This document shows positions 1-11,389 of a stretch of DNA of 64,000 bases, one piece after another; within the stretch, counting starts at the first letter, position 1; each line of letters starts with the position of its first letter. Origin of the DNA: Sternotherus odoratus (taxonomy: Eukaryota; Chordata; Testudines; Kinosternidae). A program made the position numbers and the translations under genes. The notes beneath the pieces were generated by a model that saw only the letters and a list, made by a program, of their open reading frames with translations, did no database searches and was not told the DNA's origin. The stretch spans positions 92,207,340-92,271,339 of the forward strand of contig JAVMKO010000002.1 of the NCBI GenBank assembly GCA_032164245.1, given 5' to 3'.

Positions 1-249
1 GACTAGGACAAGGCATGGGGTGACACAGATGCAGGGAGATATACTGCAACTAGCTGGGCAAGAAGACTGGGACCTGGGAGCGTAGGCTGGGAATAGGACT
101 TGGCAAGGGAAATGGAGAGTGGAATAGATGGTCGATGGGGAGAGAAACAGAAGACAGTGATTCAATGACAGTTATGGGACAGTGGCAGATTTAACCATCA
201 GAAAGGTCAGCAAATGCTGACTTAAGTTCCATTTGGTTCACATGCTCAC
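1..249. other. Unassigned sequence at window start
   Basis: Purine-rich, low-complexity-leaning sequence with no open frame or repeat I recognise. Confidence 0.5.
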
Positions 250-1381
250 CTCTGCCATCTTCTCCCAGCGGCAGAACAACAACAAAAAATGGGCCCTTGG
301 ATAGGTTTTATTTGTGGGCTCCCTCGAGTGCCCAACATTCAGATAAACTCACTCCTCCCAGCCCAGCTCCGTGCTGTGGCGTCTGCTCCCTTTGGCCCAG
401 GTCCTGCATGAGTGCTGCTCCCACTAGAGCCATCACCACTTTGGCCCCCGCCAAAGTCAGAACTGCGCTCTGCCTCCCGCAACCATCGCTGCTGCTGCCA
501 CCAGAGCTAGAGTCGGAGCTGCCAGGAAGAGCAGCGTGCCGATTCCTGCTGCCCGCACTGGAATGTGTCTGGGCAATGGACAGGGAGGATGGGCCTCTGA
601 CCAAAATGGAAGCTCTGCCCCTGGCAGTCTCACTCATCAGAATTCATGGCAGAACCCTGTTTTGGAGGCCCCCCCTTCTGAGTAAATTCAAATGTGAGCA
701 GTGGGGACCAGTGGTTAGGGCTGCAAACAATGGTGGCAACAGCCTATCGTGTCTCTGAGCAGCTCCAAGCCTGCAGGGGCCCTCGACTGCTGCTCCAGCT
801 ATGCCTCTGCCACTACCATCTCCTCCCGTACTTGATTCTGGGGCCCCATCTCATTGAATCATTGTCATCTGCTACCCCCAACCAAATGGTTTCTACTCCA
901 CTCTTACCATTTCCCTTATCAAGTCCTATTCCCATCTTACCACTCCCCACTCCCGGGTTCCTTAACCAGCCAGTAACTGAGTCAGTCACCATGCAAGGGG
1001 TGCCCTCACTGCCTCGGGACATTCGTACAGGCTGCATGTGTCCAATATCACCCCTCACCACAACCCCCATTTTTGTAGCAGTTCCAGGGGATCCACACCC
1101 ACCTGTCCTGCAGTGCCTTTTCAAAACTGCACAACATTTGAGCGTGCCCAGCCCAGTGTCTGGTAGCAGTATAAGTTTCCTACTCCATCCTGCAGGGGTC
1201 ATAGCCACTGGGCTTGCTACAGCACTGTCAGGGCTGCTATTGGGAAAAGTAGCTTGTTTCCATAGCCTCCTCTTGCTGTGAGACACCGAGATATGTATCT
1301 GCCTGCTCTGGCTTCTCCCCAACTCACCACATTCTAGTTCGGCCTCTCTCTACTAGATTCTGCAAGAAAAAAAAAAAAAAA
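250..1381. other. Unassigned GC-richer block ending in an A-run
   Basis: This kilobase is richer in GC than its surroundings and is open over long stretches on both strands (plus 297-758 and 694-1281; minus 813-1322). It ends in an uninterrupted A-run at 1367-1381. The A-run would fit the tail of a retrocopy on the plus strand, but I recognise no protein in any frame and saw no target duplication. Overlapping open frames on both strands argue that they are compositional. It could equally be an unknown repeat. Confidence 0.3.
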
Positions 1382-1629
1382 CCAAAACATTTTTAGGATT
1401 ATTTTCACAGCTAAAGGATAAAATTCAGCAGCACAAAAATACATTTTATTTAGGCCTATACTTCCAATTTAGTTATTCTCATACTGGAAGGTATTTGAAA
1501 ATGAAAACCATAAATGCAAATGCAAGTCTGGCTTTAGAAAATGAAAAGAAAAAGATTGTTATTAACAAACTACTCTAAAGATCCCAAGCAGCAGAAGCGA
1601 TCATTCTGTAAACTTCCTGATCAAATCCT

Positions 1630-2345
1630 GAAAACTGGCGTAAAGTCAAGAACTGCACCTCAGTTCAGCAAGTGTGAGTCTACCATTGTTTAAGTCAGGA
1701 AAATTATTTGTGCATACCACTGAAGTTGTACCTGTAGTAGTAGCTGATGGTATTTCAAGAGAAATCTTGCTTGAAATCAGCTCCACTGAAGACCCTGTAG
1801 ATGAATTACAAACCAACAAAGCCAGAGATGCCAAAAATAATCTTAAAACCAAAAAAACTCAAGGACACTATCGATGAATTCTAAAGGAGCAAAACCAAAG
1901 GCCCTCTAGATGAGAAGGTCAACAATGAAGCATGTTAAAGCAGTCTTCCTGCTGAAATATGTTTGAAGTTCCCATCTGATTAGTCATTTTCAAGATTCAG
2001 TTTTATGCAAGAGATTCCAGGAGGTATCTACTCTATTTGGTTTCCTCCATCCTAGCTAACTTCAAAATAGAATGTTACAAGAGTCAAAGGAGTAAGTCCT
2101 TAAACTCATTGGAAAATAGTAATTTTTCTTTAGACTTGGTACACAAGATTAGGCTTTTCAAGATGCATTGTTTTGCAAAGAACACAGAGGTGCTCAGTTT
2201 GCCACTCAGAGTCCGGAGCTACTTGAATTTCTTAGTGTCAAGTTCTTTTGAGGATGTTTTCTTAGAAATGGAAGGTTCTGTCAACTCTTTCTCTCTCATA
2301 CCAATTGGGGTGGCTTGTGCTGAACTGCAATGAACTCATTAAGAC
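1630..2345. other. Coding-like fragments, unidentified
   Basis: Two short stretches have coding-like composition. On plus, 1801-1884 encodes 27 residues rich in Lys and Pro (including KPEMPKIILKPKK) before a stop. On minus, 2219-2299 encodes 26 residues rich in Lys, Ser and Glu before a stop. They point in opposite directions and neither has clear splice sites, so a single exon does not explain them. A decayed retrocopy, broken and partly inverted, is possible. I do not recognise the parent protein. Confidence 0.2.
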
Positions 2346-2742
2346 ATGTCAAAAACTACAAGTGGCGGGAAAGACAGAGGGAACAGAGGGCTTAGAATAG
2401 AGCTTTCTGGGTGGGATTCAGAATAGAGTCTGTACAAAAGCAGGACCATCACTGCCACAAACAGCAAAACTGATTTAACAGACAAAAGAAGAAGTGAAAG
2501 GAGGAAACAAGAATTACCTGCAAACATATGTAAGTGGCCTAGGCTGTTTAGGAGTTCACTGGGAGGTGGGAGAGAGAAAGATGTCTTTGCCAGAAGAAGG
2601 TAAGGTGATCCACCAGCTATACAGTTCCACCAATATGAGCAAAGCTCAAATGGAAAACTGTTAAAGTTATTGTGAAACTAGTGGAGAGATGAGGGAAGAC
2701 TACAAAGTTACTACTGCCTTTAACTTTGAGAGGTGGCTCCAT
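2346..2742. other. Unassigned sequence
   Basis: AT-rich sequence without a recognisable gene or repeat; it runs up to the ATCT repeats that begin the Helitron-like element. Confidence 0.4.
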
Positions 2743-2999
2743 CTATCTATCTATCTATATAAAAGTCAAGTGGTGTATGTATGACCGCGAACTCCTCCCG
2801 CACCGTTTGAGCTAGAGACTTGAAATTTGGTACAGTTAGAGGTCTTGGGGTCTAGATGGCCATAAGGGTCGAAAAAATTTCGGATCTCACCTCTGACACC
2901 CCCCAGGGATGAAAGTCTTTAAGGGCCAATCATATCGGCTGGGCAGCTAGGTTGTGATGATGTCATAATACCCCCTCCAACAGACACCGCACTCGCTCA

Positions 3000-3175
3000 G
3001 CTCACTGCCCCTCCCTCCTCCAACGGAACCCCGGAAATCCCTCAGTTCTCTGCCCCTCCCCCCTCCCAACGGAACCCCGGACTCCATCAGCTCTGTGCCC
3101 CTCCCCCCCCCACCTGCGAAGGTCCCTGGAATCCCTCGGCTCTGTGCCCCCTCCCCGCCTGCGACGGATCCGAGT
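3000..3175. repeat. C-rich tandem repeat in the Helitron
   Basis: Imperfect units of about 46-58 bp each combine a CCCCTCCC tract, a CTCAGCTCTGTGCC-like core and an AACGGAACCCCGG-like segment. Two units share CAACGGAACCCCGG exactly (3021-3034 and 3067-3080); the later ones are more divergent. Confidence 0.6.
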
Positions 3176-3360
3176 TGGGTTTGGTGGGACGGTAAGTGAG
3201 GTGGGGGTGTCGGGTTCGGTCGGGGGGGTCAGGTGGGGGTGTCGGGTTTGGTCGGGGGGGTAAGTGAGCCGGGGGGTGTCGGGTTTGGTCTGGGGGGGTG
3301 GGAAGGTGTCTGGGTGGGTGAGGGGTGAGGTGTGGGTGTTGGGGTTGGTCAGGGGGTGTC
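3176..3360. repeat. G-rich minisatellite, G-quadruplex potential
   Basis: Units of about 40 bp built on GTGTCGGGTTTGGTC followed by runs of 5-8 G repeat at least three times. Several runs of four or more G lie within short distances on the plus strand, which favours G-quadruplex folding. The array lies inside the Helitron-like element. Confidence 0.65.
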
Positions 3361-3420
3361 AGCTGTCTGCCCCCTCCCCACCTCCGACTGACCCGAGCAA
3401 CGCCGGGCACTTATGCTAGT

Positions 3421-4805
3421 ATTCTATATTGGCCTCTGTTACGTAGGTATGAGACAAATCTGAAATCTCACTCTCCAAGCTCTTGGAAGGAAGAGGGAAT
3501 TTTTATTTCAATTCTTCTACAGAAAATTTCTCTCAATGGACCATGTACAGTTTAGTTACAGTCACAGGTATAGCAAATAAATCGTACCATGCTCTCCTTA
3601 ATTTCAATTCTGATAATGTAAGAAAGAAGGTTCATGAGAAAAGTAGAAAGTAAAATGTAACTGGCCGGGATACCTCTCAACTGTTTTCACATGAACCTCC
3701 ATAAACTAAATTGTGTGTTCTGAAATGTATCAATTTAAAGTCTACACAGGGATTGCATAGGGAGAAAGGGATATTTACCAAACATATTTTCTAGATACAG
3801 TTATTTTAAGGAAGGAGCTGGAAACAGCACTTCAGTTAGAAAAAAGCTCACATATTGATAATGAAGGTTTGCAGGTAGTCCAGCCATGAAAATGAGCATG
3901 AGTCAGTGTTATTTCTGGTAACCACAGAAAATGAATGCCTTCAAAATTGAATGCCTTCTAAGCCAGGGCAGATCTCAAGCCAGCCTAAAATTTGTCACAT
4001 TAGTCAAACTACCTGATTTGCTTGACAGTTTTAGTGATAAACATTAGGCATTTAAAGATAAATATTTTGAGAGAGATACAGCTTACTAAATTGTCAAGAT
4101 CATTTTAACCAGTAATAAAAGAACAAAACTGAGGGTTTCAAAGTAAAACTGTGGTCAGAGATGTGACTCCATAAAAATGGCTCTTCCAACAACTCCTTTG
4201 TGTACTGACCAAGCCGTTTGCTTATTTCTCACAACAATCAGCTACTTTTGACACTACAGAGTCACTATTGCTGCAGTGGATTGAACTGAATTATTTTGTA
4301 GTTTGTACATAAGGAACTGTTAATTCAGGCCAAAGTTTTCAAACGTGTGTACCTAAATTAGACTCCTAATTCCATTCATAGGCACCACAGGTAATTTACC
4401 AAATTAAGCTACACTGGCATAAATTTCAAACTGAGCAGGTGCAGCCCATCTTCATTAGCAATTACCCTCATTTAGCTAAAATTCATGCAGTTACACTGAT
4501 AAAATGGCCTGAGTTTGATCATTTTAATACCGGTAATTATCTTAGAAATCAGTGGTAACTGAGGTTGTACAATACCTCTGAAGATGAGGCCACTTAAGTG
4601 CTTAAATATGGAATCGGCATTAATTTTGGCACACAGGTCTGAAAATGTTGTCCTAAACTTCAGCTAAAGAATCTTCATGGCAATGAGACATATGCCAGAA
4701 GAACCCCACATTGGCATTCAGTTCCCAGGTTGATTTATAGAGGTGGCTATCAGAAAGAACTTTATAATTTCAAGATGAGCAAGATGTGTATGATTATCTC
4801 CAGAT
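3421..4805. other. Unassigned AT-rich sequence
   Basis: No open frame, tandem array or fresh repeat is visible. The section around 4330-4560 has the feel of an ancient interspersed repeat, but I could not place it. Confidence 0.4.
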
Positions 4806-4807
4806 AA

Positions 4808-5150
4808 GGCTGTGAGTTTGTCACTCTGTGACCTCCATGACTTCTGCAGTGGTCACCACCCCTCTCCCCGACTCCCCCCAGCATCAGCAGGAGTTTGGGT
4901 GGGTCCCTCAGTTCCTGGGGGAGATGCGGCCAGGGGATTCTGTGCGCTGCCGCGGTTCCCAGCCAATGGGAGCAGGCACTCAGGGAGAAGGCAGTGTGCA
5001 GATTGTGTCTCCACCTAGGAGCTGAGGGATGTCACCACTTCCGGGGAGGCGTGGACCTGGGTAGGGAGCCTGCCAGCCTCCCCAACTGCCCCCTCCCCCC
5101 CGCCAAAGCACCAGTGCGGCTCCCTCTTTTTTTTAGCTGTGTCTCCCTTT
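4808..5150. mobile_element. MITE-like repeat, copy 1
   Basis: This block aligns by eye with the one at 8340-8700. Shared features in the same order are GAGTTTGTCAC near the left end, GCAGGAGTTTGGGTGGG, a CCCATTGGC or CCAATGGGAGC segment, GGAGCTGAGGGATGTCACC and a following C-rich tract. It seems truncated at the right and lacks the hairpin seen in copy 2. Open frames here are incidental. Confidence 0.6.
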
Positions 5151-5295
5151 AGTTTAAACACCCATGATCATGCCAACTACTAGAGCTCAAACATTTAGGT
5201 AGCCAGAAAACTCACTGATAGTCAACCACTTTTTGGCTTATGGGTCTTCCTGATGTCCAGGGGAACAAGCTCTGCCCTAACATTCAAGATTATAT

Positions 5296-5578
5296 TAAGC
5301 CTTGTCTATATTTAAAACTACAGTGGCACAACTGCACCGCTGCAGAGCTTCAGTGTAGACACAACCTATGCCGATGGAAGAGTTCCTCCCATCAGGGTAG
5401 GAAATCCGCATCCCCATGAGGTGGTAGCTAACCTGGTGAAAGAGTTCTTCCATTGTCCTATCGCTGTCTACGCTGGAAGTTAGGTCAGCTTAACTATATA
5501 GCTCAGGGTTGTGGATTTTTCACATCCCTGAAAGATTTAGTTAAACCGACCTAATTTTCTAGAGTACACCAGGCCTTA
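5296..5578. mobile_element. MITE with GTCTACACT-type ends
   Basis: The left end reads AGCCTTGTCTATAT and the right end, reverse complemented, reads AAGGCCTGGTGTACTC, giving diverged terminal inverted repeats. The interior carries CTCAGGGTTGTGGATTTTTC, a core also seen around 42070 and 43130. There is no coding capacity. I take it as a non-autonomous DNA transposon; the superfamily is unresolved. Confidence 0.6.
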
Positions 5579-6375
5579 GTAACTACTAAAATTTATATTG
5601 CACCTCCTTGCATTGCAAGCATGTAATAAACAACTGAAATATTACTAGCACTAGAATAAGAGGGACAATGTAGCTTATCAGTCTTGGTTTGTTGCATAAC
5701 CACAAATACTAGTAATGCTTCAGGCCCACTTATAGGACTTGCCCTATGCTGCACAGGAAATGAATTATCTGAAGTCTGTTTTCTACCACTTTCCTCCCCC
5801 CCCCCCCCGAATGTGTTACAATTAATACAGAAAGCCCTGGTACTCCACAGTCCTAAGCATAAAGATTTCAGTTAGCACTCTGTGTTGAAATTTAAAAATT
5901 GGTTTTCAGGAAGCTGCACACCTTTCTCAACTATCTAACAGCCCAAGGTGAGAAGCAGGTGTCATCCTGGATAATCATGAAAATGGTTCAATGCTACAAC
6001 TGCTACACTAGCCTAGTTCTATTCCCAATCATCCTGCTGACAATGAAAATCATGTTTGACATCATTAAGGTTGGAGCCCTAGAGACAGAGCTTTCAGAAA
6101 GTTGATCGACACAGAATAGCAAGGCTGATAAAGAAAGGAAGATGCCTCCAACTAGCACCTTGCTGAGAAACCTTGGGTTACTGGAGGGAGAGGAAAGAGC
6201 AGCACTGCTCACTCCCTTTCCACTCACCAAGAATTCAAGGAGACAATTTGGGAAGGAGGGAAACTGTGTGGTCAGCTATTCCCTGAAGGCTGTATCAGTA
6301 TCCCAGGATTCCCTAGTCCAAAGCCAAAACACCTACAGAAAACTCTTAGAAATATGTCTGTACTTTCAACCTTAT
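5579..6375. other. Unassigned sequence
   Basis: No recognisable gene. It contains a C-run at 5797-5808. Small open frames overlap on both strands around 5900-6230 and look like chance. Confidence 0.4.
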
Positions 6376-6836
6376 CTTCTTGGCCGGTATGGGTCTGTCC
6401 ACACTACATTGTAAATGCGGATCCTTGGGACCCAGACTTGTGCAGTCAGTTTTTCCAAGCCCATAGCTGAGCATCTACACTGCATTGTAAACATGGGTTT
6501 AAAATTGGTGGATCCAGATCTCACAACTGTGTTAACAAATGGAAACAGAACTATGCAGACCTTCCGACTCGGGTCTACATCTTGAGCTGCATCCACACCA
6601 GAGGTGCTGGAACAATTTTTATAGTGGGGGTGCTGAGAGCCATTGAACCAAACCATAAACCCTGCATATAATGGAAACCACTTCAAGTCAAGGGGTGGAG
6701 CAACACCCCCACACCTGTAGTTCCAGCACCTATGATCCACACTGCAAAATGACACGGCTTAGACAAGTGTCTCAGCAGAACTCAGGCTCAGATCCCTAGG
6801 ACTTGAGCCAGACAGGTGTGTGTGTGTGTGGACAGT
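6376..6836. mobile_element. Older MITE split by a younger insertion
   Basis: The block starts near GGTCTGTCCACACTACA and contains a second CTACACTGCATTGTAAAC, then resumes after 6742 and ends near GTGTGTGGACAGTAG. The paired TCCACACT-like ends resemble the other GTCTACACT MITEs of this window. A 136-bp element interrupts it at 6599-6734. A short TG repeat lies at 6818-6831. Confidence 0.5.
6599..6734. mobile_element. 136-bp hAT-like MITE, perfect 8-bp TSD
   Basis: Terminal inverted repeats are CAGAGGTGCTGGAAC on the left and CATAGGTGCTGGAAC (reverse complement of the right end). The element is flanked by identical copies of ATCCACAC at 6591-6598 and 6735-6742. An 8-bp duplication with CAG/CAT-started repeats is the hAT pattern. 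It has no coding capacity and sits inside an older MITE, so it is the later insertion. Confidence 0.85.
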
Positions 6837-8339
6837 AGGAGGACTGTTGGGCTCAAACCTGCCTACAGCATAGACTGTATGATACAAAGCTCCTATACAT
6901 GACTGGTAGGCAGAGCTAAGACTAGGATGCTGTTAAATCATAAAGTATGCAGGAATTGGCTAACACTAAAGTTCTTCTTCCAACAGGTGAGCCTATATTG
7001 AAGCAATGTGTATCTATTAGCTCCCACACTGCAATTGCCAAATGACACATCAGAAAGATGGCTACCTCCAGACGTAGCTCAGGAGTGTCAAATGTAATTA
7101 ATGTTAATAATGTGTCACCATGAATCAACCCTAAAACAAACATGCCCTAGCTGTGAACTTTCAATTAGATGGCATGAAGGAAAAACACAACTGGGTGCAG
7201 TTTATTTGATTATGCTAGAGATATGTAACTATCAAAGCAAGACATAGTTTAGCTTTAAATTTAACCCATCCAATTACATCAAAGTTAACCAAATATGAAA
7301 GTGATAGTTAAACTAATTTACACATTTTATGGACGTGATATCTATTGCCTCAATTGGCTAACAACTGCTGGCAATGTTTCATTTTAAAGTTCATCATCAA
7401 CTGACATTTCCAGCCTTTCAAAACAGTGGAAACCGTTTAACCTCTAACCTTTAACCTCATAATTTTAATCTAGTTTTGCCCCAAGAAAATAATTGTAATC
7501 ATGAAGTAGTCCTTTTCAAAACAGTGGTCTGTGGGTTAATTTTTACCTCTTGGACTTCTAAACTCAAAATAAGCTTGTGAACTCCATGCGTTTCATTACG
7601 TGACTTCTATCTAAATGAAAAGAAATTAGCACAACTCTGTTAAGAGTAGTTTTTTAAAAACCAACCCCACACTTACCTACAAAACTTTCTACTAGGATGG
7701 CAATCCTCTGATGCAGGGGAATTCTGTGAAGATGGTGGGAGGTCACGGAGGACTGGTTGGCCAATGATATGAACCTACAACTCCTACTGAAGTCAGTTGG
7801 TGGGTCAGGCACTCAAGTCTGAAGGTAGGAATTTGTCCCTTTGTGACTTTGCTTAACCATATTGGCAGAACTCTCAGGGAAGATAGTCACTAGCTTGCTG
7901 GATATTCCCTGGGGTGTAACATCGTAAAAGAAGTCAGAAAATTTAAACAGATGGAAGTATCAACATTTGAGACTTACAAGACTTATTGGCCCTGTCACCT
8001 GGGTCTTTGGCACTCTTGTAACTACATTAGGATAAACACACTGTAGATGCACTACATGGTGCACCACAGGGCCTGCATCAGTGCAATTTATATTGCCAGG
8101 GTGAGCCACTGTGGCACCAGTTCCATTTTGCACTAGTGCAGGGGTTTGAACCATTGTAGAAACATTGGTGTGGTTAACATGAGTACAAGGGTTTTTTAAC
8201 CTAGACAAGCCCTCAGTTGACGCGGTTTTCTTTTTTAAGAGAAGTCACAAACTTCCAGACTCAAAGCCAATATTCAAAATACAATACTGTCAAAGTTGTG
8301 ATCAGAGAATGTATTGCCTGAGGTTTGTTTGTAGGTAAG
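6837..8339. other. Unassigned AT-rich sequence
   Basis: No gene or clear repeat. Short open frames at 6922-7143 and 7960-8208 (minus) have no recognisable product. Confidence 0.4.
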
Positions 8340-8985
8340 ACTGCGAGTTTGTCACGGAGCTCACAGATTCCGTGACTTTCAGTGACTTCTACAGCCGCTA
8401 CTGTCCCCTGCCAGCCCAGTAGCAGCAGGAGTTTGGGTGGGAGGGCTCAGGGCTGGGGTGCGGGAGGGGATGAGGGTTCTGGGTGGCACTTACCTTAGGG
8501 AAGCTCTCCAGAAGCGGTGACATCCCTTGGCTCCTAGAGGGAGGTGCAACCATGGGCTGTGTGTGCTGCCTCCACCTGCAGGCACCACCCCTGCAGCTCC
8601 CATTGGCCAGGAACTGCGGTCAATTGGAGCTACAGAGCCAGCACCCGGGGAGAATGCAGCATGCAAAGCTGTGACACCGCACCTCCGTCTGGGAGCTGAG
8701 GGATGTCACCTATATGGGGAGATGCAGAGCCAGATAGGGAACCCGCCAGCCCTGCCAACCCCCCCCGCCCCCCCATCTCTACCCACCAGCACATGGCCTG
8801 GGCCATGCGCCGTCACCTGCCCCCCCCCCCCCAAAGGCTGCCTGTGACAGCCCCTCAAAGTTGGGCCCCCCAACCCAAGATTTAGCCAGGGGTATATAGT
8901 ACAAGTCATGGACAGGTCACAGGCAGTGAATTTTTGTTTACTGCCCGTGACCGGTCCATGACTTTTAATAAAAATACCTGGGACT
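8340..8985. mobile_element. MITE-like repeat, copy 2, with terminal hairpin
   Basis: This is a fuller copy of the repeat at 4808-5150. It starts around GACTGCGAGTTTGTCACGG and runs through GCAGGAGTTTGGGTGGG, CTCCCATTGGCC and GGAGCTGAGGGATGTCACC, then C-rich tracts at 8760-8770 and 8821-8832. It ends with a long hairpin followed by AATAAAAATACC. I infer a non-autonomous DNA transposon. Overlapping open frames of 60-106 codons inside it are by-products of GC content. Confidence 0.65.
8905..8962. repeat. Hairpin with 26-bp arms
   Basis: The left arm 8905-8930 (starting GTCATGGACAGGTCAC) pairs with 8937-8962 (ending GGTCCATGAC) across a 6-base T-rich loop, with about three mismatches. Confidence 0.85.
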
Positions 8986-10909
8986 AAAAAGTAGCCTTAT
9001 TTATAGGGAGCCAAATCATTTTATCCCTGATCCATAAAAACACTGAAGTACACATGCAAAACTAAAAAAATGCTACTAAGTTTCAGACATTAAAGTGTGC
9101 ATTAAGGTTAGTATCATACATTGATGCCTACACAGGAAAGGAAACCCTCCCTTCAAAATGATTTCTTGCATTCCCGATTTGACAAGATTTTTTTTTTAAA
9201 TTCCTTTTCAGAGGCATTAGAGCTCTGATATCCAACTACCTGTGCAACTGGTAGAGTTGTCACAAATCAGAGCTCAAAAAGTGTGGGTTTTGGTTTTGAG
9301 ATACCACCTTCAGCGACGTCCACAAGAGCGGAAAGATGTACAGCTATTCCACAAAAGTAATAAAGATACTTTGAATCCATTTAAAGTCATAAAATATTAT
9401 AAATTCCAAAGGACATTGGGCAACTTATCAAAAACATACAGAAGGGAGACTAGGCATAGATGAGTGATTCCCATTTCAAATACAGAGAGGAGAAGAGGAG
9501 AGGACAGAGTGGAGGACTGTTGAGACATAATTGCTGTCGGAAAGGTTTTTTAGAAGTTATAGCAGAGTTTCTAATTGGTTATTTTGCCTCAAGAAAGCCA
9601 TATCATTACAACTTAAAACTGAGAAGCAATATTTGCACCTCCAATAACTGCACTGTTGGGTTTGCCAAGAGAGCTGTGTGATTCTTGGATCATTGAGCAG
9701 GTGCAATTTTAAAAATTAAAACTACTACAGTGTTACATTAAGGAAGATTTGAAACTACACAAACTTTGAGGAGCTGACAACCATCCTAGTCCTCCTACTC
9801 AAAATCAACCCCAGGGAAACAAAAGATACATTACTGGTGCCTATGAAATGAGAAATAGGATTTATATATCTTGGAGAAGCTCTTATGCAAAATAAGCCTA
9901 AGAGCAGGCTTAACAATCATCAGTCTAGAAGTTAATGCTGACGGGAATAAGGGAATATAAAGTTTTTACTTCTAAAGCACATAAAACCAGAAGTAACTCT
10001 AGAGAGCAGAACCTATGGCCCTGAAGACAGTTTTGGCTGACAGCCACATCCACCTTGTGTCATCAATAAAACTATGTTGCTAACCAGCAGATTTCTTCAA
10101 AAGAAGATTTCTTTGACCACAAAGTTAACCTGATCTTAGAGAATGTGCTTAATCCCTTTGGGTAGTTATTTGAGCGGCTAAACACTTTGGGACTTCCTAC
10201 AGGAATTGATACTTTTTTCCTGCTTCAAAATAAGTAATTGTTCTATGTAACCTTATTTGACTGAGTCATTTGGCAATAGCTGGCTTAAATCACTGTAATG
10301 ACATGTACAGAGCAAAGCTGTTGTTTTTATTCCTTTATGTTACATAAAATAAATAAAAAGTACCAAGTTTTCACCATGATGCACGTTCTAAACCAATAGT
10401 CTTATCATTCTACCGTGCTGGGCAAGTAGCTGAACTGTTTTAGGATTCTAACAAAATAAAGGTAACTATTTTGGCTCAGACGGCAAGATTTATAGTAGTC
10501 CCAGCAAAGGAAAGAGAAAACAAGACAAGAACTAGACAAATACAACAGGACAGTTCATTAGGAAAGTGAGCAGGTGCAGGTGGACTGGAGAACTGTGTGC
10601 TACACTGGGGTATAGGTCTGGCATCTTATTGACAGAGCTGTCTCAGTAACTGATGTGGATGGATGTAATTTCCTCCCTCCCCCGCCCCCCGAAAATGGGC
10701 TGCAGAGCTGCTGGCTGCAACTAGGGGACACTGGACCTGGCAGAGCCCAGCTTGGAAATACAAGACACTGGCAGGTGGAGGGACCTTGAGGGTTCCCAGC
10801 AAGAGAGTTCCTGGCACACCTTGAAGGAAGGAGACAGTGTGCAGGAAACACCATACACGCCCCGGACCCAGCATCAGGCTCTTTCTCCCTCTGGATCCCT
10901 GGGCTCTAG
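8986..10909. other. Unassigned sequence
   Basis: No recognisable gene or dated repeat. Plus-strand open frames at 9242-9463 and 9460-9681 are Lys/Arg-rich but unidentified and without splice or promoter support. Confidence 0.35.
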
Positions 10910-11105
10910 GAAGTAGAGGGTGCAGATGTCTGGGCTTGAGAGGTGCCCCGTGGCTGGGCTCTGGGTGGGAGTGAGGGGGGGCCCTGCAGGTGGAGTCTGG
11001 AGGTAGGCAGGGCAGGTATCTGGGCTGGGGGGATACCCCACAGCTGGGCTCTGATGGGTAGGCAGTGCAGGTGTCTGGCCTCTCAGCGAGGCTCTGGAGG
11101 GGTGA
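10910..11105. repeat. Imperfect G-rich minisatellite
   Basis: Units of roughly 60-75 bp share a GCAGRTRTCTGGGCT-like segment (10922, 11011, 11066) and GGCTGGGCTCTG or CAGCTGGGCTCTG. About three units are visible and strongly diverged. Confidence 0.5.
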
Positions 11106-11389
11106 GGGGAGAGAAACAGGAACAGCGTTATCGTAGGGGTTTCTTTAATTCTCTAATCATGGGGGAATTTTGTGTGTGTCTGTATTGTTACACACATAGT
11201 TGCTGACAGGTATTTTGAAATAAATTACCAAAATAATTGAAACTGGCATGATTATGTTGGGTTATTTTGACAATTAAAATATGAAGAATTTTCAAGTATT
11301 GCGTGCAGAATATTTTATCTTTTGGCACAGAATTGTCCCCGGTGTAAATATGCAGAAGTAAAAATCACCTCCACTCCCCATTTATACAT

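Larger units (their letters stand above)
2743..3419 (+). mobile_element. Probable non-autonomous Helitron
   Basis: The left end is a TC-started AT-rich motif (TCTATCTATATAAAAG) following ATCT repeats. The right end reads CTAG just before a T. About 10 bases before it is a short GC hairpin, CCCG-AGCAACGC-CGGG, near 3392-3407. A TC start, a 3' hairpin, a CTRR end and a T beside the 3' junction are the hallmarks of Helitrons, which are rolling-circle transposons. There is no Rep/helicase frame, so it would depend on an autonomous partner. The interior holds C-rich repeats (CAACGGAACCCCGG at 3021 and 3067) and then a G-rich minisatellite. The exact 5' base is ambiguous because of the ATCT repeat. 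Confidence 0.6.

Noticed and set aside
694..1322. 195-codon plus and 169-codon minus open frames
   Set aside because: They overlap each other almost fully, and neither resembles a known protein or has splice or promoter support.
3087..3410. 107-codon Pro/His-rich minus frame
   Set aside because: It is the translation of the G-rich minisatellite in the Helitron-like element.
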